From Marasmius tenuissimus (taxonomy: Eukaryota; Basidiomycota; Agaricomycetes; Agaricales; Marasmiaceae): a stretch of DNA of 64,000 nucleotides. A program made the position numbers and the translations under genes. Below the pieces are notes generated by a model, which did not search any database, was not told the origin of the DNA, and saw nothing but the letters and a program-made list of their open reading frames with translations. The stretch is from the NCBI GenBank assembly GCA_029532415.1, contig JAQOTA010000016.1, positions 310,001 to 374,000 on the forward strand, read 5' to 3'. The first letter of the stretch is position 1; each line of letters opens with the position of its first letter. Positions 1 to 14,554 of the stretch are shown one piece after another.

Positions 1-142
1 GCGCTGACTGCATGAACTTTTCCATCTTTTTCATTTGCTCCCATTGTGGACGTTCCTCTTCTGAAACTCCAGGGGGTAGGGGCTCCTGGCCAGCCCTGTG
101 AAGAGGCACTAAGCCGGGGAAAGAAGGACCCCCATTGTTCAT
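1..142 (-). CDS. Mitochondrial inner-membrane translocase Tim22-like, N-terminal part (runs off the window)
   Basis: Reading the minus strand from the ATG at 142-140 gives 47 open codons up to the window edge. The peptide begins MNNGGPSFPGLVPL, then has a PLPPGVSEEER segment and ends KKMEKFMQSA. From memory this resembles the N-terminus of basidiomycete Tim22, the channel subunit of the carrier translocase, where a Pro/Gly-rich head precedes an acidic helix and the first membrane segment. The membrane part lies outside the window, so the family call rests on the leader only. The gene is divergent from the Zn2Cys6 gene and shares a 288-bp intergenic region with it. Confidence 0.5.
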   Translation of the reverse strand, partial: MNNGGPSFPGLVPLHRAGQEPLPPGVSEEERPQWEQMKKMEKFMQSA

Positions 143-430
143 CGTGGTCTGAGGGAAAGGCTTGTGAGAATGTTTTGCTATTTGCGGATCCCGCGAGCAT
201 GTGATCGGTGAGTACTGAATGTGACCGGTGATGATCGGTGACTACCGCCGGCGTATGTGGCTGTGGCGCAACTCTATGGACAGGAGGCTTGCCGTTGTTG
301 CCGATGCCAGTCTGGCGTGGGTTAACTGTTCCTGCAGCTGCTATCGCATGCTATAACAGTTACTCTGCTTCCTCAGAAACCTGCTCGGGCCCTCGATTTT
401 CTATCGACCTCCATTTTCTCCCGCTTTCTC
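143..430. promoter_or_regulatory. Shared intergenic region between two divergent genes
   Basis: This 288-bp stretch separates the ATG of the Tim22-like gene (minus) from the ATG of the zinc-cluster gene (plus). It must hold both promoters and 5' UTRs. The short open frames inside it show no coding character. A near-repeat of gtgatcggtgagtact / gtgatgatcggtgactac lies at about 200-245. No TATA box is obvious. Confidence 0.5.
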
Positions 431-3400
431 ATGGACTCAGCAGCCTCAGATCCTCCTCTCGTCCAGAGGCATAAACGTCGGGGAGCGGCTTTGTCTTGTG
501 CCGAGTGTCGAAGGTGCGCTTGTCACGGTCTATGTGTCCTCAACACTAAAGATCCTTGCTCGACGGAATATAATCTTATCAAGGCTCAAGCTAAAGTAAG
601 GGCCTCGGTTGCATTTATTCCTCTATACCGTGTTATTCACATGTGCATCCTTCAGGTGTAGTCGTGTATTTCCATGCAGGTGAGTCACTGAGCCATTTCT
701 CGGTAACCTATCGTTGTTTCGCTTTTGTTAACACGCGCCTTGCCTCGAATCAGCAATTGTGTCAAGAAAGGTGAGCGGAATCCAGACATCCCGGCCTTGT
801 GCGAACTCACCTAATTTGACCAGGTTGCGGTGCTATCTGTCCAGAGGGCAAGTTTGGAGCTTGGGTTGTTCTGTTGATCTGCAGGGATTCTGACATTTAT
901 ACCAGGGTCACTGACAACGGGAAAGGGAAACAGGTACGTTCCTCGACATCTTAACGGTCCTCAGGCGACTGAACGGTAATTCTTAGGTTTGTTCTAGCCA
1001 ACACCGAGGCTCTACACGAGAAAATCACCCAGCTTGCTACTCGTGTCCGTACGCTTGAAGATGCGCTTGCTCAGTCACATAGACAGCAATCTTCACATTC
1101 ACACCCTCTCCTGAGCGACGAACTTCTGCAAATCAAGAGACCGTTAGAGAGAGAGAGGGCAGACCAACCGACAGTGAAAGAGACGAAGGAGGAAGGTGGC
1201 GACACGATCGACGCCATGGGCTCACTGTGCGTGGCTCTTGGGTTGTCCCATTTAACTGTTACTCAACATTCTTTTGAATTTTCAGGGCAATCTCGCCGAA
1301 AGGTCACACAACTTTCTTTGGGCAAACAGCCAATTCTTGGGTTTGTGGCACGTTCGCTTTTCTATCGACTTGAATTGAAACCAGTCTATCCAGTACTTGT
1401 TACAGGTTCGTTCTTTGCCTTGATGAATAGATGGGCCAGCAAGTGACTTTGATAGAACGAGGCGTCTGACGAAGACGAGGCCAAATCACCCACATTTGAA
1501 CCCGTGATACCTACTGATGTTCCTTGGCTGTCCTATGCGTTTCCTTTTGCATCATCTGTCAACACCTCCTCGGAAAGCCTGCGAGGCTCGATATTCGGCC
1601 AACTCCCAAAACCAGCAATGGCGAAACATTTGTCCGATATCTATTATCGACACGCGGCTTGGATGTACGTCCCCCCGCCTTCCAAGCAATACGCGTTAAT
1701 AACTCTTGTCTCTCCAGGTATACTCCTATCACGCAGACAGAATTCGATGACCTTGTTTTCCGACCGATCTACGAAGCCGATCCACCCACTCACGACGCTA
1801 TCAGCTCGCACACTTTGGCCATTATCTACATGATAATGGGAATAGGAACCTTGCTCGACCTCAACAAGTCTGCGCATTCTTCTGAAGCGTTGCACTATTA
1901 TCATCTGGGCAGAGCAGCCTTATCAATCGATGGGGTATTTGAGCAGCAGTCAATCCCTGCCATTCAGGCTCTGGTAGGCGCATACGCGATGAGATGAAGC
2001 CATATACTGAATGTTACTTCGTGCTGTAGATCCTCATGTGTCATTACATGTTTTTGGATCACATCGACGGGCCAAGATGGGCGACGATGGGATTGGTGGT
2101 CAAGCTTGCTCAGAGTGTGCGTCGTATGTTCCTGGAATAAATGGTCGACTAATGCTATCAACAGGTCGGACTGCGTACGTTTCACCGTCTGAGTCTCCGA
2201 TTCCAACGCTAACTTGACTTGTAGATCGAGATAGTGGCAAATGGAATCTGGATCCCGAGGAAACCTTTCGGCGCCGTTGCTTGTTGTGGGAAATCTATAC
2301 TTATGACTCCTGGCAGGTACGTAGCAGCCTCTCGGCACCATCTTACTGTGGTTAATCCCGTCGATTACAGAGCCTGACATATGGTCGGCCTCCCTCCTTT
2401 TCGCTGGCACACATTGACACCAAACGCCCCCATGAAACATACAAGAATGCCTATGGCGAAGTGGAAATGTCATGTATGTGTCTGGCAATCGTACCAATTC
2501 TCTTCGAATCTGACAACGTTCGTCAGTTGCCGCATGGAAACACGGATTCTGTCAAGACTGCCTCAGTGCCGTGCACGATAGGGTATTGGTTAGCGCAAGA
2601 CCTTCAACTTATAAAACGATCCAGGAGATGGACAAAAAAGTTCGGCTGTATTACGTCCCGCCGTCCTTACAAGTTCCCGGGTTCGGAGGAGTGAAATATA
2701 GCCGCGAACCAGAACAACCATCAACAGAACTGACCATGCAGCGATACATAGCATTCGCCATCAAGGAAATAAGTGGGTCAGACTTCCGTGGTCTCCCGAT
2801 CCTCTAGCTGAACGTGAACGTTTGTAGCTTTGTTTTATATGCATCGAGGTTTCTTCGCTCGCGCACTTGAGGACAGTCCGGTCGATCCAATGGGAAGTAA
2901 ATACGCTCCGTCCGTCCTTGCGGCATACACAAGCGCATGCTCGTTCGTGGGCCTTATCGGAAGTTTGTTCAAACAGCACCCTGCTTTGACAGAGCGCATG
3001 TGGTTTCTGTTCACCCACGTCTTTTCGTGTTCGGTAGGGTATCATTTCTCCGACAAAATCGACCATGTGCTGAGACTCCTTTCAGATTGTCCTTGGTTCT
3101 ATTGCAGCCAAGGCTCAGATGGCCATAGCACCATCTGCGTTGTCCCATTTGGAGTCGGCTTACACGCTTTTCATGTCTGTATCGACGACCCGAAAGAACA
3201 AGATACTAGTCTGTCGTTTTTCACACGTGCCCGGGCGTTCTTTTTCTCACATTTCATATCAATAGCCGGTCCTCCTGAGGCTGAAAGAGCGAGCACACCA
3301 AGCGCTAGTCAACAATCCGTCGCAGGATATTGCTCGTTATCCGATGGCTTTTGGCTCCCCACCCATCAAGGCTGAAGAAGATGAGCTGGCAGGTCTTGGG

Positions 3401-3853
3401 GGATCGACACGATTGGTGTCAAGGAGGAAATCAATGTCCCCAACGTCTCCTTCTTCCACTGCTAGCCCACCCTCGCCGCCTTCTTCATCATCCCCTCCAC
3501 CGAACATGTATCAAGCCATCCCCGTCCCTACGGCGGCAGCATCAAGTCCAGAGTGGTCCTATACGTCCATCCAGCAGCCACTTCATGCCCCACACTACCC
3601 TACATACGAGACAGCGCAGGATACATCCACCATGACCACTCCCCCAGCGCAATATCATTATCCACAAAGTCAACACACGATGACACTGGATGGTATGTCG
3701 GATTACTATGGCTATAACACGCATGACACCGCAATGAGAACAGACTATACGTCGTATCACAATGGATACGAAGGACACAGTCCCAACGACTACATAATGC
3801 CTCCTCAAGACATTTCGGACTCGTGGCAGAATCTCATGGCACAGTATCGGTAG
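431..3853 (+). CDS. Zn2Cys6 fungal transcription factor with fungal-specific regulatory domain, many introns
   Basis: A nuclear, sequence-specific regulator. Splicing 431-513, 584-595, 656-679, 754-770, 824-847, 906-933 and 987-1226 gives one open frame encoding C-x2-C-x6-C-x5-C-x2-C-x8-C (CAEC, KC, PC, NC, IC), a binuclear zinc cluster. A coiled-coil linker follows (FVLANTEALHEKI, then ATRVRTLEDAL). Later exons carry the fungal_trans core: FFGQTANSW at about 1313, YYRHAAWM-YTPITQTEFDDLV around 1645-1760, then LAIIYMIMGIGTLLDLN, HYYHLGRAAL, LLWEIYTYDSWQS and YGRPPSF. The tail (from about 3344) is Ser/Pro-rich and ends SWQNLMAQYR. The start was chosen because it opens directly into the zinc cluster. 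The 17-nt and 12-nt micro-exons and the GC-AG intron at 848-905 are unusual. Exons after 1226 are only approximate. The target genes are unknown. Confidence 0.88.
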
Positions 3854-4248
3854 ATATCTTGACATCCTTATTTATGAGCGTTACGGAATCTGGAATCTTT
3901 GGCTGGGAGAACAATCGTATCATCTTTGCTATCTTGTATCATTATTTGCTTGTCTCGTGTTGTATAATTAACATCACTTGCTTTGCTGTTGAGTTTCAGA
4001 GTTTGTGGGAATTGAGATTGCGAGACTGGTGGAACAACGACTAACTAAAAAGACAGACAGACAGACAAACACAGTCCAATAAGGGAACACAGTAAAAATA
4101 CGAAATAAGGACGAAGATCAGCGAGCGAAATAAAAAGAAGGAAGCAAACGAAAGTGACTTGAGAATAAGTTTACAAAGGCAACTATGTAGAATTGCCTCC
4201 ACTCCATAAGCTCTGTGTCGGATTTCTCTTTACATGCATGCGTACAAC
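3854..4248. other. Convergent 3' region with an AGAC microsatellite
   Basis: This is the 395-bp gap between the stop of the zinc-cluster gene (plus) and the stop of Ccr4 (minus). It must contain both 3' UTRs and polyadenylation sites. It is A/T-rich, and (AGAC)n repeats sit at about 4051-4067. No further gene was seen. Confidence 0.6.
4051..4067. repeat. (AGAC)4 microsatellite
   Basis: Four tandem AGAC units plus one base, in the convergent 3' region between two host genes. It is short and probably neutral, but useful as a polymorphic marker. Confidence 0.85.
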
Positions 4249-6491
4249 TCATTGCGAGGGTGTGTGAGGTAATGGCGGTTTTGAGATTGAACCTGTATCT
4301 TTCGGCGGCTTGACTCTGAATTCAGCGGCCAGGCAGATATGACTAAGAATTTTGAGGGATGTCAGTACAGTGTTAGGACGAAAAGAATGTGTGATGAGAT
4401 ACGTACTCCGCTGGGAAATGAGCATTTGGGAATCCCACAGCCTTCTCTAGATACCCTTCATCGACGCCTCCGAGAACTGCATTGACACCCAGATTGCCGA
4501 CGGAGTACCACACATAGTCAAGGACACCCTTGAATGTGCCAGTGTAGTTAGTCATGGCTAGTAATTCACCATGACCTGCGTTACCTCCAACCCCACTGGA
4601 GTTTTTGGTTGGTCGTGGGTGACCATTCGGCGTTAGTTTGACCTCCGGCACAGAAGGTGGCTGGTATGGCCCTGGAAGCATGTTGTAAGCACTTCTTAGG
4701 CCAAAGGGATGTTTCAATCCCTCGCTTGTGTACCGGCCATACATATGCCCCATGAAATCAGGGTGGTCTCTGGCGAGCTGACCAGTGCTCAGGAACTCGT
4801 ACACACCCGAGGAGGGCACCGAGTTGAAATCGCCGGCAATGATAAGTGGGATTTGCGTGGGTGACGTATACGTAGGAGGGGGCAGCCGAGGCTTTCTAGG
4901 TTTGTCCGGGTCTGAACCATCGTCGGACGGATCGTCATTGTGCAACCTAACAGGGAGTCGGGCAAACTCCTCCGCAAGGCCTTCAATTTCGTCTAACAGC
5001 AGGGCGACTTGTACCAGTTTGACATCTCTGAACTGCGGGTTCCAGTGAACATGTATATTCGCGACCATGACTCGTGTGCCGCTCTCACGAGATTCGAAGA
5101 GGCATATTGTGGCAATGGTGTCTTTGCCTAAATTAAGGTGATGAGGAGGTTTATCGAAGAGGCTATGAGACAGTCTGGGACTCACCTAACACGCGATTGA
5201 ACATATCCTCCGTTTTCTTGAAGTCAGTCCGGCCCATCGCCAATCGCGAAAATTCCACCAGATGCTCGCTAACCAATATCCATCGGTCGCGCTTATAGAA
5301 GGTCGCACAACCGTCGACCAGCCGCCTCTTTTCCTCGCTCTCCCCAACCATGGTCTTGTATCTGCTCTTCGGATAGTGCACTCCGCTGTAGCCGGCTTTC
5401 CCGAGATGGGTAAGGAAAAACCCGTCGTATTGCGCGACGTCGACTTCTTGTAAGCAAAGGAAATCGCAGTCATAGTTCATGACCTCCGTAAGAATGAGTT
5501 CCTTGCGATAATCCCAGTCGAGTGCCCATTGCGGGGTGTATCCGTACAGGCGTTCAGTCGCGTACTTGGAACAGAGGATGTTGTAGCACAGAACGCTGAT
5601 GACTTCGGAGTCGAGGGACGAGCGTTCGGAAGGGGATAAAAGGTCTCGGTGTTCTCTCGCTGGTGGCGGGGTCGGAACTGGACATGAATCGCGGAGATAA
5701 GAGATGAGGCTTTGAGTTCCTTTCTCTTGGATGATGGCTTTGAGCTGGTGATCAAATGGATTTCCCTCGACACCAAGAGTTTGTAGTTGGTGAAGAGTGC
5801 CAAGTTCATGGGGGAGGGTGACGATATGATTGTCGAAGATGTATAATTCTTTCAACGACGCGAGCATGCCGAGTTCGGGTGGAAGGGTGCCCAGGTTATT
5901 GGCGGTGAGATCGAGAAGTTCGAGGTGGCGAAGCTGAGCAATCTCGGCAGGAATGGAAGTGAGGGAGTTGTGGTTGAGATAGAGTGTCACGAGAAACTTC
6001 ATATTCCACAACGACGAGGTTTTTGGAAGAGTCTTGATCTGCATACCACCCATATCCAACGACATCCAACTGTTCTCGGGAGGGCTCTGCTGATTTGTCG
6101 GTCGTGGAACCTCTGACTCTGCAATGGGTGCGACCGTGGAAGAGGGATGGTTGACGTCGGGGGTGGTTGCTTCTGTGGCGGATGGAGGGGGTGGTTTGAC
6201 GGCGTTGGGATTCGTTATGGGAATGGCAGACTTTGGGACTGATCGTGAGGCCATCATGCTGACCTTTGCGCGATGATGAGGACTACGAGACGTTCTGCTG
6301 GACTCATATTTGAGAAGCTGCTGTTGCCAGTGCTGGGTGAGGGGAGGAGAGAGGACGTGTTGCTGAGGATGGATGGGATGGCCGTGAATGGCCGGATTTA
6401 TGCCTGGGTTCACATTGTGTGGATTGTGAGGGCCATAAAGAGTGTGCTGCCAGAGATCGTTTTGAGAGGTCTGAACCTGTGGATAGTACAT
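4249..6491 (-). CDS. CCR4: Ccr4 deadenylase: LRR plus endonuclease/exonuclease/phosphatase nuclease of the Ccr4-Not complex
   Basis: The 3'-5' poly(A) exonuclease of the cytoplasmic Ccr4-Not complex, which shortens mRNA tails. Three exons (6491-5186, 5127-4407, 4342-4249) give exactly 707 codons with the stop. The N-terminus is Gln/Pro/His-rich (MYYPQVQTSQNDLW). Leucine-rich repeats, which bind the Not1 scaffold, follow (LVTLYLNHNSLTSIP, LELLDLTANNLGTLP, LKELYIFDNHIVTLP). The nuclease domain starts at VLCYNILCSKYAT and has the catalytic FLCLQEVD glutamate, NIHVHWNP, IIAGDFNS, LDYVWYS and the final FPADHI Asp-His. Length and domain order match fungal Ccr4. An in-frame ATG at 6587 would add 32 residues; 6491 is preferred because MYYPQ looks like a family start. 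It is divergent from the zinc-transporter gene. Confidence 0.94.
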
Positions 6492-6661
6492 GGGCGTTGT
6501 CGCTAACAGCGACGACGACACCGACAATGAAGGAGTCAAAGGTAAGGCGTGGGAAGTTGTACACGATGACCACGATACTCTGGTCAACGGGCGTCTATTC
6601 AGTTCCTTTGCCCCGCTTGGCTTCCTTCCACTCGTTTCAACTTCAACCGTGTCCTCTCATT
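6492..6661. promoter_or_regulatory. Short divergent promoter between Ccr4 and the zinc transporter
   Basis: Only 170 bp lies between the two start codons. Both promoters and 5' UTRs must fit here or overlap the neighbouring coding sequence, which suggests shared regulation. Pyrimidine-rich tracts precede the transporter ATG at 6662. No TATA box was seen. Confidence 0.5.
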
Positions 6662-9879
<3,218 letters not shown>

Positions 9880-9900
<21 letters not shown>

Positions 9901-10006
9901 CGCCCCATGTTTGCTGAGGATTACCACTGACAGTAAGTTCCTTCCCATCACGTGTGGTGTTGTGTTGCTCTTGTACCCCAGCTCCCTGACGTGACCTACA
10001 TTCCAG
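9880..10006 (+). pseudogene. Gene X, left fragment, cut by element T1
   Basis: After an intron-like ..cccag at 9980 the plus strand reads LPDVTYIP up to the T1 border. The same frame continues in the reverse complement of 31610 and below (ASLHDVSLNPDSILPNLKNV). The TSD fits too: CCAG at 10003-10006 and CCGG at 31607-31610. This is therefore the upstream piece of a gene whose remainder now lies 21.6 kb away. The protein was not recognised. The exons before 9980 are not defined. Confidence 0.5.
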
Positions 10007-10482
10007 TGTAGCGCCTGCTATTAAAAAGCAGCTTCGGAGCCTTGTTTTTGTGCGATTTTAGCATAAAACAGATAAGAAATGACTAGGTAATACGAGTACT
10101 AGAGTGAGTCCCGAGCGGCTAGTAAAAGGCTCAGATCCTAGCATAAGGAGAGAATAGCGCCTCGGGGGCATCTCTCCTTATCTCTGAAAACTGTAGGAGT
10201 CGTATAACTGAAGAAAGTATCACTTCGGAGGCACGACTAGGACCTGTAGTCATATCAAGGGAATATCTCCAGTGGCTCGGAGGCATTGTACTAAGGATTA
10301 GAATAATATAATCAGACTTGACGAAGACCCATACTAGTAGAGCTAGACAGAGGAAGACACCGCGGAAGCATGGATGGTTGGAAAGCAAGACTAAGTCGAG
10401 CCTCAAGAAGCTTGGTATAAGGACGAGGCCTCGCTTTGGAGGCATGATTGATTCAAGTATACTAGGTATACTACAGGTTACG

Positions 10483-11919
10483 CTAGTCATCCATATTGGC
10501 TAGAGCTACCTCATCCCAACCGAAGTAATTATCTACGTCGGAATTGTTACATCCATGCATCTTACCCTGGTCTATCTCACCTGGTCACATCACACTTGGC
10601 TAGTCACATCACCTCCGGACCCATTCCGAGTATTTCCGGGTATTTCCGGGCTATTATTCTAGCTCATTCCAACACTATTCCATCCCTGGCACTCAACCCT
10701 CACTCCCGCGGTTCAGTCTCTCACACCAAGTCCATCCCCGGAATCTCTGCCACTTCCGCCTCCACTTCCAGGACTACTTCCATTCTTCATTCTGACTTAT
10801 TCTGACTTACTTATCTCCGACTTCCGAGATATTCCCACACTCACTTATTCTATTCATATCTTCATTCCATCACGCACTTATTCATTTCCGGTTCATTTCC
10901 CTTCCGGTACATTTCTCCCCGTATTTGACTTCCATATGATACATCAACCTTTCCCGCACTTGACTCACTTATGATTCATTCATTTACTATTACCCTATAT
11001 AAGCTCTATACTTCTATCCTGTATCGGAAGACTCGAAATCAACCAGAATCAACCTGGATACTTCTCTATTATGTCTTTCCTTCTCTCTTGCAACTTGTCC
11101 TCTTAGTCTAGTAGAAGGACAGCTCAGTTCATGGTGCTGTTGGCAAAACCTTCAGCTACTGTCTGCTCTAGATCTGTTGCTCCCACACTCCTTCATCTTA
11201 TCTCTTTCCTATCCATCTATCCGACAGCATATAAAATCCCATATCTTATCTTATCCCTATCCGATCCGCACAATCCTAACAGGAATCTTCAGGATAATAA
11301 GAATCAATGAAGGTTTCATGATCTAGATAATCGGTATAGAATGGATTGCATAAAATAGGATTATAGAAAGAAAAGGATTGAGAGAGCCAACGACCCATGA
11401 CAGGGGAGTACTTGAAGAACAAGAGCTTGGTATAGTCAAGCTTCAGAGGTGCTGGGCACTCAGCACAACTAACGATGGCGTCGATCCAAGCGTTGACGGC
11501 TCCAGGAGTACGAGCAGTTTTGAAGTCGAGGAAACCAACTCGAGCAATGGACTCGGCGACCATGTCGATGACAGACCTGGCGTCGTGAGGAATGAAGTGG
11601 TCAAAGGTGTCCTTGCAGAGATAGATTTCGTCCTGGATCATGTCGTAACGAATCACGTAGCCCCAGTAGACGGATCTGTGGCGACTGAGGAAGAACTGCT
11701 GGAAGATGATTCCGAGGATAGCTTCTTGTTCTGTGTCAAGTGGAATGGGTAGGATGATGTGGCACTCTTTGATCTTATCAGAGTAGTCTTCTGGATACCA
11801 CTAGAGCTTATACAACTCTGAAGAGGAAGTCAGAAGGCTGCCTCGGGATCTAGAAAATAGAAAGACTTACTATATAGCAAGTTGCAGAAGTGATCTTCAA
11901 TGTTATGCAAGCGTGCCAT
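10483..11919 (-). pseudogene. Unknown gene carried by T1, interrupted by a solo LTR
   Basis: The minus-strand frame reads WYPEDYSDKIKECH, then GYVIRYDMIQDEIY, then PVMGRWLSQSFSFY and YYPEDS. It is cut by the LTR at 10545-11281 (TSD GGAAT) and resumes after it as DVDNYFGWDEVALANMDD with a TAG at 10483-10485. A likely first exon begins at an ATG at 11919 (MARLHNIEDHF). An in-frame TAG at 11801-11803 lies just before WYPED. The family was not recognised. The identical arrangement is present in T2. Confidence 0.55.
10545..11281 (+). mobile_element. Solo LTR, family D (737 bp), nested in T1
   Basis: It starts TGTTACATCCATGCATC and ends CACAATCCTAACA. It is flanked by a perfect 5-bp TSD GGAAT (10540-10544 and 11282-11286). 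No internal retrotransposon sequence is present, so this is a solo LTR left by LTR-LTR recombination. Ends are shared with the Gyp LTRs, which suggests a related gypsy family. Confidence 0.9.
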
Positions 11920-13456
11920 AGTGCACTCGGGGGAAAAGTAAGCAAGGAATTGGGAAAAACCTAGTACTTGCTTTTACTGACCTCTGGACTTGCCGCTGAA
12001 GTGGAAATTTTACTTCGGAAACTAGGAAATTAGCGCTTTGGAGGCGTGGATCCAAACCAGGCACTGGGCGCTAAACAATGATCGAGAAGTGATCGAAGGA
12101 GTTGCACCGTCGAGGTACCTCCCTTGTACTCGTACATGGAGATATTGACTGTACTAAGGGCATAGTTGGTGCTGGTAGCAAAACACAGTGCTCAACTGCA
12201 CCGGGAGGCAAGGGACTAGAAAGAAAGGAATGGTGTACCGAAGAATCGAGTAGGAGTTCTGGCTGAACCATTGAACTATTACCTGGTATCCAAGGTACCA
12301 AGATTGGATATAGTGGGGCGGCCATATGGATGGCAGGACATCAGAATTATCTGAGCTACGGAAAGGACATCAACCTGGCTATGAACGGCTGGGTAACTCC
12401 ATGAATGTAGGCATCTAGTAGCACTTCGGAGGCAAGTACTTTGCTTCAGACGAAGGGAGTATATGCTTCGGAGGCAGACAGAACAGGATGACCTATGCCG
12501 ATTGAAGGGTCTAGAACCGGAGAATCAATGCTGCAGAGGCAGATAGGCAGAACGGAACCATCGATAGGAGAGACCCGGAAGAATAGAATGTTAGAGAATG
12601 TTCGAGGCTGATGATACTTCCGAAGCAAATTATTGGTTTTGACTTTGGGGTTCAAAAGCATAGATTAAACACAAAAACTCTCCAAGTATATTCCAAAGTA
12701 GGTAGTTTATGCCTCCGAGGCATGGTTTATTCGATATTTGTACAATTCGGTAGAATTAGAGCCTCCTAGAGTATATAAGCAGTGGGGTTTTCATTAAGAA
12801 TCCCCAAGCAATCCATACGATTAGTATTCAGAGGATACAAAGCTATTCCACTTGTTGGGTAGTCAGTTGACTCGGGAGCGCTTCTGGAGAGACATTAGAA
12901 CAGAATAGAACTTTGTTTGCCCAAACCTAGAAAATCCATTGAACACTTGCTTGACCTTGACTTTGCATTGTTTGTCTGCGACTTGACTTGACTGGCTGAG
13001 CTATTGTTGAACTTCCGAAGCTAATTGGGCTGAGGATATTGTTTGCCGTTGACAGTTGGTCTTCAGTTATTGACAGACTTGATTGGAGTCTTAATTGCCA
13101 TTGTTTGATTTGATTGTCTTGTTGCCCCTCGCTGTTCGAGTAGTTCTGAAGCTAGTCGAAGCCTAAGAACGCACTTCCGAAGCACCAAACAAACTCTACA
13201 CTCCCCAAAACAACCTATAAACCTCTTTTCTGAACCCCACTTTTGACCTCCGAACTGGTTTCAGAGGCGAAGCTACCTTAGTTGGATAGTTTCTTGAGTC
13301 AGATTTCCTTCAGCCTACTATTGCAGTCTGGCTAAGAGCGGAACCTACGATCAACGCCAATCCCCAATTCCCGCACCCTTCAGCTACACTCTTGAGTGTT
13401 GGGAGGATTTGACCTACGAGTTAGATTTTATTATACACCGCGAGTGGCGCTTTACA

Positions 13457-13710
13457 TCGCCTTCCTCTTCCGACACCGGAAGCAGGTGTTGAAGTTGGGA
13501 TTCGCTTGGTGCACTTCTTAGATATCTTTTTTCTATTTGTTCCTTGTTTGGTTTTCCAGAATAATCTTTCATGTTCCAGAACGTTCTATCGACTCATCAC
13601 GTTTCTATTGTTTTATGTCTTCTTTCCGATTGCTTCCGAACTTTTATGTCTTACGATTTCTTTTTACTTCCTCTGCGGCTCTCGAGGCAAGAGCCTTAAG
13701 AGGGGGATAC
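13457..13710 (+). mobile_element. Gyp-A 3' terminal internal segment with polypurine tract
   Basis: It matches Gyp-B at 55096-55111 and then 55909-56130, with about 0.8 kb in between deleted. It ends in the polypurine tract AGAGGGGGATAC directly before the LTR at 13711. This is the distal end of Gyp-A; the rest of Gyp-A lies at 35061-41985. T was inserted between the two parts (TSD TCGC at 13457-13460, rc of GCAA at 35061-35064). Confidence 0.8.
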
Positions 13711-14423
13711 TGTTACATCCATGCCGGTTCTGGGGTTTCCGAAGGCTTCTATCCACCTTCTGGAGATTCTGAGTATTGGAATCTACTTATGTTTCTCTTC
13801 CTTCCCAATCCTTTCCAGAACATGACTTTGGATTCCGACATCGTGTCCCCGATACTTACGGATCGGAGATACATATACACTGTTCATTTCCGAGTAGTAC
13901 GTAGACTCTACATTCCAACATTCCGCTTTCCATTCTATCATGACTCATCCCGTACATTCCATTCTGACACTTCATTTCCAATTCATCTCCGACTCTGGGA
14001 CTTCACCCTCCGTCTCAGATTCCATACTGTACATACATTCTCTCCTGCTCTTGACTCACCTTCAGTACTACGATTGCCAGAACCCCTTTGGAGGTCTCAG
14101 AGATCAATACATATATAAGCTAGATACTTCACGACTTGTATTCCTCAGAATTAAAATCAACTTGGTTTCCGTTTTATCCCATTTGTCTCATTCCGTCTCT
14201 TTATCTCTATCTCCTCTATATCTTTATCTTCCTTTCCCTTCTGGTCAAGGACAACTCAACTCAACGGTGTTGTTGGCGAAACCTTTGACTATTGTCCAGC
14301 CATCCGCTCGGCCTTCCGGTGGTCAGAACCTCTCCAACTCTGACTAGTCCATTCTGGCTCGTCAGCTTCTGTCTTTTCCACTCGGACTTTCGTCCGGGCT
14401 GTCAGATCCACACAATCCTAACA
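13711..14423 (+). mobile_element. 3' LTR of Gyp-A (713 bp)
   Basis: TGTTACATCCATGCCGG ... CACAATCCTAACA, preceded by the Gyp polypurine tract. The sequence right after it, TCACC (14424-14428), is copia sequence and matches TCACC at 47655-47659 beside the LTR at 47660. This is the TSD of Gyp-A, now separated by 33 kb. A TATATAAG box lies at about 14112-14119. Confidence 0.88.
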
Positions 14424-14554
14424 TCACCCTGAGGTACAGGACCATCTCCATCATTGTCATGTGGAAATTCCGATCCCTTTGGAAGGTTCTTGGGAGGACA
14501 AAGATCATCATCAGACGGATCATCATCACTATCCAAAGAGAAGTTGGGATTTTC
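14424..14554 (-). mobile_element. Cop-B middle fragment between the Gyp-A and Cop-A insertions
   Basis: 131 bp homologous to 16842-16972 of Cop-A (the acidic spacer between integrase and reverse transcriptase). The left end is the Gyp-A TSD (TCACC) and the right end the Cop-A TSD (TTTTC, 14550-14554). It joins 20641 after removal of Cop-A and 47659 after the proposed inversions are undone. Confidence 0.85.

Larger units (their letters stand above)
10030..13262. repeat. Dispersed CTTCGGAGGC / GCCTCCGAAG motif family inside T1
   Basis: Clear copies lie at about 10031, 10161, 10221, 10274, 10434, 12012, 12033, 12422, 12465, 12612, 12709, 13012 and 13181, with weaker ones at about 12530 and 13255. 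They occur in both orientations and often extend to a palindrome (CCTCCGAGG or TTCCGAA). They cluster toward the two ends of T and are rare in the gene-bearing middle. Arrays like this are the typical binding sites of a transposon-encoded protein. That role is inferred. Confidence 0.65.
10007..13456 (+). mobile_element. Element T1: 3450-bp unclassified element, TGTA...TACA ends
   Basis: It is bounded by TGTAGCGCC at the left and GGCGCTTTACA at the right, which form a short imperfect terminal inverted repeat. The same 3450 bp occur in reverse as T2 (31611-35060). When flanks are paired across the two copies each insertion shows a 4-bp TSD (CCAG/CCGG and TTGC/TCGC) with a single CpG transition. 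The interior has about 15 scattered copies of a CTTCGGAGGC-like motif in both orientations, one broken minus-strand gene (10483-11919) and a nested solo LTR (10545-11281). No transposase, reverse transcriptase or integrase was seen, so it is probably non-autonomous. The class is unknown: TG...CA ends suggest an LTR, while 4-bp TSDs, TIR-like ends and subterminal motifs suggest a DNA transposon. Confidence 0.75.
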
